A stretch of DNA of 64,000 nt. It comes from Zantedeschia hybrid cultivar. Its lineage: Eukaryota > Streptophyta > Magnoliopsida > Alismatales > Araceae. This document shows positions 52,401 through 63,900 of the stretch, in pieces (position 1 is the first letter of the stretch; each line of letters starts with the position of its first letter). The DNA lies in assembly GCA_030544215.1 (NCBI GenBank), contig JARZZO010000011.1, positions 7,674,001 to 7,738,000 of the forward strand, given 5' to 3'. The position numbers were made by a program, and so were the translations under genes. The notes beneath the pieces were generated by a model, which was not told the DNA's origin, did no database searches, and saw nothing but the letters and a program-made list of their open reading frames with translations.

Positions 52401-55400
52401 CAAATCTATGCAATCAGATTCTAATAAGTTCAATTGAGTGTTTGGCACACTCAATTGAACTATAGTTACACTGATCATGCAAAGATCCTAATTTTTAACT
52501 CTTAATTAGGCTTAATTTTAAAAAATTAACGCTAATAACATGCAACTAATGCAAAAATCTATGCAATCAGATTCTAATAAGTTCAATTAAATGTTTGCCA
52601 CACTCAATTGAATCATAATTACACTAATCATACAAAATCTCCAATTTTTAACCCTTAATTAGGGTTGATTTTAAAAAATTAACGTTAATAACATGCAATT
52701 AATACACAAATCTATGCAATCATAGTCTAATAAGTTCAATTGAGTATTTGGTCCTCCTTTTCAGCCATTCTTGTATGCGTGTAGCCTAAGCCTACCTTTC
52801 GATTTGACTTGCTCCAGATCTTTTGACACCCGCCCATCTTCCTTCCCATTATGGTAGGTTGGTTCGTGATGATTTGTAGAGTACAACGCTTTCTCTGGTT
52901 GGGTACGTACGACTGTTCCCGCAGCTTGTGGAGGTGACCAGCGCTGCATGCCCGAATGGAATATTGACTATCTCGTCGAACTGACCTAGTCGCTCGTGAA
53001 GGAGCTAGTCATCATGGAATAGTACATAAGTCAGCTTCCTGAACTGCCGGGCTATTACCCTCACAAAGTCCTAGTACTCCTTCAATCTCTCATCCCTAGT
53101 TCGGTATTTGTGAAGGACCTATCTAAGGATAAGTTGAGAGTCTCCTATGATGCGCAGCTCCTTGACATGGAGGGCGCGAGCCATCTTCAAGCCTGTGAGG
53201 AGCGCCTTATATTCCGCCACATTGTTGGTGGCGGGGAAAGAGAGCTGGAATGCATGAGGGATTAACACAACCTCGGGAGAAAGGAGGATTGCCCCTCTTC
53301 CCCTACCTTTGGAGTGTAGAGTCCCGTCGAAATAGAGAATCCAAGAAGGACTGGAATCTACAAGGGATAGGGCTGGCTCTCAATTCTTCATCCGGGGTGA
53401 GAAAATAGGCAAATAAAGAAAAGTATACGGCATTAGGCAAGCGCATTGCGCTATAAGCCAATCGGGTAAGCGAACTGTGTTAAGCCAAGAAGTAGGATAG
53501 GAGGAGCGCTAGTAGCGAATCCCTGAGATTGGAATGAGATATCGAGAAATTCATTCAACTGCAATCAATATTTTCTTTGTGTTCAGTACTGGTGGGCACA
53601 TGCACATAGGGTATTGAAGTATGAAAGTCTGGGTCTCCCGCCTGTGTTAGCTTTAGCTCGTCTTCTTCTGTTAACCCGCACGTAGTGGATTCACAATCCA
53701 CTGCCTTAATCATTTGGCTACATCCGCCCCCTTACTTAGCCTTAGTTAAGTATAACTAAAGGATTTCACTTTTTTTTAAATATTTATATTTAAATATTAT
53801 TTATATTTAATTTGATTTTAAATTATTATATTTAAAATGTATTTAATATAAATTTAAAGTGTATTTAATATAAAAAAACGATTCGATTAAAAAAAATGTA
53901 CATTATCCCAATGAATCAAACAAAAAGAGTAATCTGCCGTGTCTTGAGATTCATTTTTTGAATGAGTCACAGATTATCCTGGCCTAGATACAGTGAAAGC
54001 ATTCCAGTCGTTTCGAATAATATATCCATAAAAAGGCGTGGATTCATGGGTAGATGTACATTGAGATCCCGTGCCAGCGGAGGCAAAGGCATCTGAGGCA
54101 GCAGTAGGGACGGAGGCAGTTGATCCATAAGCAAATGTGACTGATCTAAGCGCGTCAAGATTGAAGCACGTAACAAGACAAATGTACCACTCAATTAAAC
54201 CCTAATTACACTAATCATTCAAAAGTCCCAATTTTTAACTTTTAAGTAGGGTAAATTTTAAAAATTTAGCGCTAATGACGTACAGTTAATGAAAAAATAT
54301 ATGCAATCAGGTTCTAATAATCTCAATTGACTATCTGGCACACTCAATTGAACCATAATTACACTAATCATAGAAAATCCTAATTTTTAACCCCTAATTA
54401 AGGTTATTTTTGAGAAATTAGTACTAATGACGAGCAATTAATCTATAAATTTGCACAATTAGGTTCTAATAAGTTCAATTGAGTGCACACTCAATTGAAT
54501 CCTAATTACACTAATCATACAAAAGTCCCAAATTTTAACTCCTAATTAGGATTAATTTTGGGGATTTTGTCTAATCAACATGTTTATTTTTTTTAAAAGC
54601 TAAATATTAATAGATACACTACGATACATCATTTCTAATTTTTTAGATTGAAATATACTTTAACTCGGATCGGGATCCGGAAAAAAAAATCCGACGTCGA
54701 CGGCGGCAGTGACAACAGCGGCGGCGATGGCTGCCGGCCGGCGATGACGGGGTGAAAATCCCCTTCTTTCGGTCGAGATCTGAGGGAGAGAGAGAGAGAG
54801 AGAGAGAAGAGGATGGTGACGGCAGCGACTGGTAGCGGCGGCCAGGCGCAGGGCTGAGGGTGGGGGGCGCTGCAAGGGCAGCAGAACACAGGAGCAGCAG
54901 CAGCATTCGGGATCGCCTGTATCGATCCGGTCCTGATACGGCATGATCGGGATCGGCTGATCCTGCAATCCATGTGTTGGAGCCACTATCCTGATCATAT
55001 AGTGATGGTTTGGGTGGCCTGTCGGGGTTGAGAAATTGGAAACACAATATAAGAAGAGGAAGTGTGCATGAGGAATTTCAATATGTTAGTCAGGAAATAA
55101 GTAGATAAAGGCAACTGCATAGCCAACATAACGATTGAATTTCCCAAATAAAAGAGGTAATACCTTTATGGCGAGGGTGTAGGCATTACACTTGGCACAT
55201 CTTGGGCAGGCCTTGGCGAAAGTCCACCCTTTCATGTGTAGTGACATGGGTGCATGGGTTTAGGGTGGCACCGCTGGCCTAGAAGATGTGTGCCAGTCTC
55301 TAGACTTGGTGTGTGGGGACGGTTGAACTCTGATCAAGTGTGCAAGGTTTAAGGCTGGTCCCATGTCATGCATGCTGCACCTTGGCCTTGGAACCAACGG

Positions 55401-58400
55401 GAAAATGGACCTACCTAGGACCATGGCCGACGGGCAGAATTGATGAATGTATAATTGAGAGACTTGATGTTTCATCACAGATGAGACGTGCATTCATTCA
55501 TCCCATTTCCAATATTTACAAGGTAAGGATTTTATTTCAGACTTTAGCACAGCCAAGGTTTATGCATGCCAGGATCCGAAAACTTTCAGTACAAGGCTTG
55601 CAAAGACCTTCAAAAAATATTCTAAAAGCCTTCCGAAATGTTTTTTTGAAATGTGGATGGTACCACATAAATGTATTAAGTAAAAGAGGAGAATGTAGAA
55701 GAGTAAGAGAGAAATGCCTCAAAAATTCCCTCTATACAAAAAGCACCGCAATGGTGCAGCCCTCAAGAATCCCCCAGAAGAGAAAAAAAGGCTGACCTAC
55801 TCACATCCTTTCCTTAGCCCATTCCCTAACAACATGGCAAACAAAAAGACCAACACGCCGAGGGACTGATGCTTCCTTGCAGAAAATTCTCTTGTTCCTC
55901 TCAGCCACCAAATTGTAGAGTCACCCCTGGCGGTAACAAAGGCATCCCAAAACATCAACAGGGAAGGAATAGAATCAATGGCCTCAAGACGTCGACCTTG
56001 AATTTTCAACCTATCCAGGAGGAACTGCTACAACTGACGTGAAAAGTGGCAGGAGATGCAGATATGAACAAAGGACTCCTCCTTGTCCCTGCACAAACAA
56101 CACAAGGTAGGGAAACCCTGTAGAAATCTGGCCAACCTGTCACAAGTAAGTAAGTGACCAAGAGAAATCCTCCACATCAACACCTTAACTTTCATAGGGC
56201 TCTTTGTCAAATCTGCATGAAGAAAGGATATTGCTGTCCACCATCTGCAATCATGTGATAAATAGACTTTACTGAGAAAGCCCCAGAGGGTTCCCAATCC
56301 CATGTCCATGAGTCCACAATAGCCGGATGTGGAGTGTCCCTTGGGAGCAACACAAGCTTGCCAAAGTCTTCAATCTCCTCATCCCTCATGTTCCTCCTAA
56401 AGCGAGGGGTCCAAGTTCCCTCATCAAATACTTGAACCATAAGATGATGTGGATGAGCCGCAATGGCAAACAATGAAGGGAAAACTGTAGATAGTGGTGC
56501 AAGAGTACACCACTTGTCCATCCAAAAGAGATAAGACTCTCCATTACCCAATGCAATATGAGAAGTTGCCTTGACAATGTCAGAACACTCAAGAATGTCC
56601 TTCCAAACATACGACACTCTAAACAAACACTTAGGAATGCTATCCCAAACTGTAGAGTTGTGGTAATATTTGTGTTGAATAACCTCCCACCAGAGACCAG
56701 AGTCAGTTGTGCCTTGCTTCTAAAGCCATTTTGTCAGAAGATCTAGGTTAAAATCCAAAATGCCTTAATACCCAATCCACCATTCTCCTTGCTCTTACAG
56801 ATTCTGCCCCACAAGATATCAAAACCACCCTTCCAAAGTTGATCTCCACTTACTTTCCAAAAGAAATGGCGTCTTATGGCTTCAAGCTGTTTTTCCACTA
56901 TTTTTGGAACCCTAAAGATGAACAAGAAATAAATGGGGAGACTATCCAGTACAGATTTACAAAGCAACAGTCTTCCTCCCTAAGGTAAAAGCTTTCCTTT
57001 TCACCCTGCAAGCCTGTCTTTGAACTTCTGCACCACCCTTTGCCAATCCCTACAAAGGAGCTTGCTCGGAGTGAGTGGGAGGCCTAGGTAAGTGACCGGG
57101 AAGCTGCCAATTTGGCAGCCCAAAATGGTGGCAATCCGAATCATCTCCCTGCCCCCAAGATTAACCCCAATGACTTGGCTCTTGTGGAAGTTCACTTTCA
57201 GCCTTGAAACTTCCTCAAGAAACTCTAAAATAAGTCTGCTCATGAACAGTTGATCCTCGTCATGAGGAAGAAAAAGAATAGTGTCATCAGCATACTGAAG
57301 ATGTGAGATATGCCTACCTAAAGATGTTATCTGAAACCCAGAGACACAGCCAGCAAACACAGCCCTCTCCCACATTCTGCTCAATACATTAGCAACGAGT
57401 ACAAAGAGAAGTGGTGACATAGGATCCCCTTGCCGAAGACCTCTCCCATTGTAAAAGTAAGAAGTTGGGTTCCCATTGATCTAGTTGATCCATTTGCTGC
57501 TGAAACCCATCTTCTTGAGTACATCTAGCAGACATCCCCAATTGACCCTTTCATAAGCTTTCTCAAGATCTAGCTTGATCACCAACCCTTGCTGCCTCTA
57601 TTGCTTCATAACATGAATACACTCATGTGCCACCAAAAATTATCCTGAATATATCTACCTCTTATGAAGCCACTTTGGTTACAGCCACCAATCTCTGCAT
57701 TACCTTTTCTAGCCTTGATGCCAACATCTTGGTGATGATTTGGTACCTATTAAGCAGACTAATAGGCCTGAAATTGGCCAAGTTGTTTGCTCGCTTTTTC
57801 GCAATGAGTGCCAAATAAGTCTTGTTAATGCCTGCAAGATGAGCCTTCCCTTGCTGAAATTCCTGTACTGCCTTCAACAGAAGCTCCTTGATAATTTCCC
57901 AACAATGCTGATAAAACATCATGGGGAAGTGGGGAACCCATTAGGGCCTGCTGGCTTGTCTCCTGCCAAACCAAAGACTGCAATTTTGATCTCTTCCTCA
58001 GTAAAATCAGCAGAAAGGATTCTCATTTCCTCCTCCTCTAGCTGTGTTAGCAAATCATCAGATATGGTAGGTCTCCAAAGTCCTCCTCAGTGTACAAAGA
58101 AGTGTAGAAAACCTTCCAAAATGTTAAAAGTATAGACCTAAGCTTCCTGGTGGGATCTAGCTCCTTTCGCCTGCCACCCACCTTACACTTGCTCCGGAAG
58201 GCTTGTAGAACTTGGTAGAGGTTTGACTAAAAGCAGTCAGTGACTTAGTAAACTTCACCAGATAACTGGATACTTCAATGGATGAGATGACAGGTTACAT
58301 TAGGTTTAGAAAGGTATTGATAGAGATGCCATCACATTCCTGGGCAGGGTCCAAATCTCTGTTGAAGTGTTTGATTTTGGTCATAGAGTATAAGGGTATT

Positions 58401-60859
58401 GCAAAAGATTATCAAGTTGCTGGATGAGAGGTGAGTGTTTAATAACACCTTAAAGGTGCCTGTTGATTGGAAGGCATCAATTGATAAGGTTTCGGTCTGC
58501 TATGCTTTCATAAAGTTACGAGGTCTGGGCTATTTCTTTAAACTTTTGGGATGCTAAGGTATTCAAAATGTAAGGACTGGTCCAGAGAGCAGTTAGAAAG
58601 TAATTTTTCCATTTAAGAATTTCTTTTGCAGAACATGGTCCAAGTGTTTCCATCTACTCTGGAATATCATAGTATGTAGATTGTAAAGTCTTGTTATTTA
58701 TTACCATTAACAACTATGCTCATGAGTAGAACTTGATACATTACCATGTTTCTTGTGAAGGAAACATATACATTGCATTGATTATTTGAAGCTTTTGTTT
58801 CTTCTGTATGCAGGATCTGCCTCTTTGTGATGTTCATTATGGTTATCGTATTGATGGTCCTAAAGCTTGGGAGCAAGGTCATCGATTTGATGGGAGTATT
58901 ATCCTTATAGATCCTTATGCTAAATTAGTTGAAGGTCGCAAACTCTTTGGGGATACCTCAAATAGAATGTCAAAGTTTCTTGGGACTTGCAATTTTAGTG
59001 TGGAACCCTTTGATTGGGGACCTAGCTACAAGCTTCCAAACATACCTGAGGTACAAAGGATGAAATTTTTTGTGGACATTTGCTTTCCATTTCTTCTTAA
59101 GAATTTTACAATGGTATTCTTCATGCAGAAAGATCTAATTATATATGAAATGAATCTTCGCGCATTTACGGCTGATGAATCAAGTGGACTGGATGCAAGC
59201 ATTCGGGGTAGCTATCTTGGTGTAATTGAGAAGGTAAATGATCAATCTCTATTTGCATATCATGTGACAACTAAGGACTCCTCCTGTATCTATAGAAATG
59301 TTAAAATAATATACTTTGTTTGATAACCTGAGTCTTGTGCATGTCTGTTATTAGATCTTGATGCTTTGAACACAATCAGTTTTACACGTTAGTATTCACA
59401 ACCTTTGTCACGCTGAAAGATGCATAAACGAAGCCACAGATTATGGAAATTCTAAGCACTATAGACCTTAGTAGCAGGATTCATTCATTTTGCCATCGTT
59501 CCCGCCCCAAAAAGTGCTCCCACTTCCCATTCTGGTTCCTAGTCCTAAGGGACAATTGAATGGTAAACTAGATGACCCCCCACTCCCATCTCGTTCCCAT
59601 TACCGCCTCCCATGACGGCTCACTGCAATTATACTATAGACTCCTATCCAATAATGTATTTTTATGTGTTTATTTCTGTATCGAAAATCTGGGTGTGACA
59701 TATAAACTAGTCACACACACTGAAGGGGCTAGGTGTGTACATCAAAGAAATGTTTGAGGTTGATGAAGATTATCCCAAGGAAGTATAATGCCAGAAGGAA
59801 TGACTATTCATATTAATCTCTGGAGAGGTTAGAGTTGTTGATCTCTGGTCCTAGAGTGTTTTATTTGTCCCTAATGTTCCTTTTTCACAACTTATGTCTA
59901 GCCATATAACTACTTAGATGTCTATTTTATATTTTATATTTGTCTTATTTTTAAATCCTAATCACTCTACAATTTGCATCAACGTATTTCGTGGCATTCC
60001 CATTTTGATTTTTTGACTTGCCTATCTAGGTAGTTATTCAATAAATGCCAATTTTCAATGCTACGTGCTTTTGAACGCTTTTATCATACAGCTTCTCCCT
60101 CTTGGCCAACTAACATATTTCAGGTCTATGGTGAGTCAAAGAAGCATGTGCTTGTCTAGTTGGCAGTCAGCTTGGTAAACTTGTTTATTGTCAAGGATAT
60201 GAACTTCAAGCCCTGAGCCGAAGCAGATTGATGGCACAGCACTTGCAATGATGTTTCAGACTGTCTTGTTCACTAGATTATTATCCTAACATGACTTTTG
60301 TCGATGCTTCATCTCCTAAAATGATTATGATCCTTACAAGCTAGTGATGATTCAGGCAGTCTAATGAACTGCATTCTAGTTTTTTCCCATATGCATACAA
60401 AGTTACAAACTACACAGTTTGCAGTAGGCTTTTTAAACGAGTCTTACCTGATTCTTTTGTTCAAGTATCCTCTTAGACAGTTGTTGGTCCTTAAAAGTAA
60501 TTGGCTAGTTGTCAAGGTCATTTTGTTGATGCATATTTTGTTGAGTAAATGCCTTACATTTATTTGTCTTATGTTACTGTAGATGTTTTATTCAGATTGG
60601 CATCTTTTCAGATCCCACACCTTCTGGAGCTTGGCATCAATGCTGTGGAACTGCTTCCAGTTTTTGAGTTTGATGAGCTAGAATTTCAGAGGTTCCCAAA
60701 TCGGAGAAATCATATGGTAATCTTTGCTTTGTATTTCTTCTCCACATGCTTGCTTTCAATGGATGTCTCTTTGTTGTGCAAGTGTGCTTTTATAATTTTA
60801 TGCAGTTGCATCTAGTTGTATTATCCCATGTAACTGTACATTTTAGTAGTATAAGAAGT

Positions 60860-60914
<55 letters not shown>

Positions 60915-63900
60915 ACCCGAAAAATTTTCATGCGCAATGACATTGTTCAAAAGCATGCATATGCACATGATTGTGCGATACAAAAGATATATGCATGACA
61001 TATACTCACGATGATGTATGTGTTATGGAATGTTTGCATGGCATGGCATGTGTGCATATTAACACAAGCCTATGTTATGTAAAAATGATGAAAAATACAT
61101 GAGCATGGAGGTCCATGTTAAATGGAGATCTTCTTATATGCATGCGGATACATAGGCCTACATGCACGTATTAGGAAGGTGATGGAGCAGGAAATGTACC
61201 TAGGCCAAGATGCCTTAATCGAGGCTCCTGCAAAAGGCCTAAAACAGACCCTAATTGCTCCTATATGCTGTCCAAAAACAGCCCTTAAAACTCCTTGATG
61301 GCTTCAACAAATAGGCCCAATAAGGAGCCCCAAAATGCAGCAACGAAAATGCTCCCAACGCTGCGAAATGAGGGCCTAAAACAGTCCCAAAATGGGCCCA
61401 AAACAGCCCCAATGGAGGCCTAATAGCAAGGTCTATGGGCCCAATAAGTGGCCCAATGGGGGACCCGATATGAAGGCCCAATAAGAGGTCCAAATGGGCC
61501 TAAAAATAAGTCCTACAGGGTCCAAAAACCTGCAGCCCAAAGAGGAAACTCTCCAAAAATCCCAGAGGAGAACTTTTCGAAAATAGAAAAAGCTAAGCCA
61601 AGTGGACCCCTCTCTCTCTTCCCCTTTATTTAAATAGAGAAGAAGGAGGGAGGAGAGAGAGGGGAGGAACCGGTGGGGGTTCCCTCCCTCTCTCCCTTTC
61701 AAATTTTCAAAAAAATAATAAAGAGGGGGGGGGGATCTTAACCACTTAGGGAATAATTAATGGGCTAAGCCCCGTTAATATGACCAAACAAAAAGAGGGG
61801 AGAGAGAGGGGGAACACCCCCACCGGTTGCCCAAAACCGGTGGGGGGACCCCCCACTGGTTTCCAACTAGTGGGGGGTCCAAACCGGTGGCTACCCCCAC
61901 CGGACCCCCCCCACTCTCTTATCCTCTCTCTTCTCTCACCCTTTTGGAATTAAAAAAAAAGAGAAAAAGAAGGAGAGCGGGAGCAAACGGTGGCACCCCC
62001 CACCGTGGGCTTCCCCGATGGCACTCCCCCACCGGGCTCAAATTGGGGCCTATAAATAGGGCCCCAAGGTCCTAAATTCAGAGGACACACAGAATACACC
62101 CCACACTCCATACATTCAAAAGTGGGAAAGTTTTGAGAGAAGGTTCTGCTGCATTCAAGACCAAACTCGGTGTTTTTTTTTTTTTACCCGGGTTTGCTGC
62201 ATTTTGGAGGATCCTCTCGTCCCGAAGGGCTCTCTTCCTAAGGTTTATTCCTAAGGGGAAGCTCTGCCGATTTCTTTGTTGTAAAAGCCTTCTTTATAAG
62301 GCGAAACTTTGCTGAAATAATGAAAGGACTTTTTATGTCAAATTGTATGCATGTGTGTGTGTCATAAGTTTAAATAATTAATATCATGTATTATTTTTAA
62401 TACATATAATTAATTTCCTAAATATCCTAAGAATCTGATTAAAACATATACAAAAGTCTATGAATCCTAATCTTGGTCTCATCCCTAAACATAGGAAGGA
62501 TAATAAAAAACCTAAACATAAATTAATTAAGACTGATAACCTTGATTAAAAATACAATCATTAATAAAAATATGCAGATAAAAATCAGAAAATGCAGTAA
62601 AAATTAGAAAATTTCTGTAAAAACCAGTAATATTCAGTAAAAATCAGAAACCAAATATGAAAATTACATAACCCCCCCCCCCCCCCCCCCAAAAAAAAAG
62701 GCTTAAACATCTTTAATATATTTAATTAATAAATGATATCTTTAATATATTTAATTAATGAAAATCAGTAAAATTTGGTAAAAATCAGTAAAAAACAGAG
62801 AACTAAATCTGAAAGTATATAAAATTTTGAAATGACCAAAATGCCCCTAGAACTTAATAAAATTACAAAGATACCCCCATCCTTGATAAAAATCTGTAAA
62901 CAAATCACAGAAAATTCCTAAAAAATCGGAACCTCTCCTATGTCCAGAATATCCTCCAAATTTTAATAAGATGGGTAAAAATTACCAAAATACCCATACA
63001 ACCAAAATACCCTTAAAATAACTCTAAAATATCTCCTAAGGTTTTGAAACCTCCCAAAATCATTAAAAAACCATTTCACACAATAAATTGACCATAATAC
63101 CCCTATACCCTCCAACTTGGCATAATTACAAAAATATCCATATGGGTCTAAAATACTTGGAATCAATCCAGATAACTCGGAGTCAATCCAAAATCCTTTA
63201 AAAAGTCTCCTAATCAGTAATAAATCTATCCTAAATTTGGGTGAGACCAAGGATCTAAAAGTTATCTTTCACTTGCATGAATGTTGAGTGGTAGTATAGA
63301 CTGTTTCAAGGGCATCATATGGACGGTTAATCAAGGGTTGTCGAGTGGTTGCTTGACGTAATTAACACTGACTGAGGTCAGTGGAGATAGGTCATATATT
63401 CGGATCTTCGCCTGATCCGAAGTCCCGGACTCTCTGAGGGCTAACCCTAAGCTTTCATAGTCCGATAAATAAATAAGACCAACCTATATTTCTCCAGATT
63501 TAAAAAAAAAAAAAACGCCAAAAAGACCAGGATTTTCTTCTTAAAATAATCCGATAGGAGGAGACAGGTAGGTTAGGTTCCAAACAATATTACACACTAT
63601 GGTTTAGAATCCATGATTGACATTTTATTGTATGATTTTTTAAGAGAAGTTCTTTACTTTGGAAATTTGTATTTTGGCTAATACAATGGAAGTTGCTTTT
63701 GTCCACTAGATTAATACCTGGGGTTATTCTACAATAAATTTTTTTGCTCCTATGAGCCGGTATGCAAGTGGTGGTGGGGGACCTCAGGCTGCTTCACGTG
63801 AGTTTAAAGAAATGGTCAAAGCGTTGCATTATGCTGGAATTGAGGTATGTGTAGGCAACAACAATCACACAACATGGATGATGACATTGACTGTTTATTC

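Larger units (their letters stand above)
52752..54186. other. Composite insertion inside the tandem array
   Basis: The array stops at TATTTGG and resumes at CCACTCAATT within the same unit, so this 1,435 bp piece was inserted there. It contains a gypsy RNase H fragment (minus strand), an organelle-like part with a tRNA-His relic, an AT-rich part, and an unidentified segment (about 53900-54186). No flanking target duplication or terminal repeat was seen. Confidence 0.6.
60905..63591 (+). mobile_element. Solo LTR (2,677 bp) with TSD ATATT
   Basis: The LTR is 60910-63586, beginning TGTTGACCCG and ending GGTTCCAAACA. Perfect 5 bp direct repeats ATATT lie at 60905-60909 and 63587-63591. It is collinear with the LTR at 43921-46740. 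No internal sequence is present, so it is the product of recombination between two LTRs. It has many GGTGGGG and ACCGGT words at 61660-61910. It sits in sense orientation in an ISA3 intron and ends about 120 bp before the next exon. Confidence 0.9.

Noticed and set aside
53673..53727. A working tRNA-His gene
   Set aside because: The T arm and acceptor 3' half are missing and the D loop is altered.
52371..54562. The regularly spaced repeats as a CRISPR array
   Set aside because: Units are 153 bp in direct tandem without unique spacers of constant length, in a plant nuclear intron.
54635..55047. Overlapping Arg/Ser/Pro-rich ORFs on the minus strand as genes
   Set aside because: Three frames are open at once because of GC-rich low-complexity DNA; no domain or conserved start.
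43921..63586. The two LTRs as the 5' and 3' ends of one 19.7 kb retrotransposon
   Set aside because: Certain ISA3 exons lie between them, and the right LTR has its own perfect ATATT duplication. They are separate insertions.
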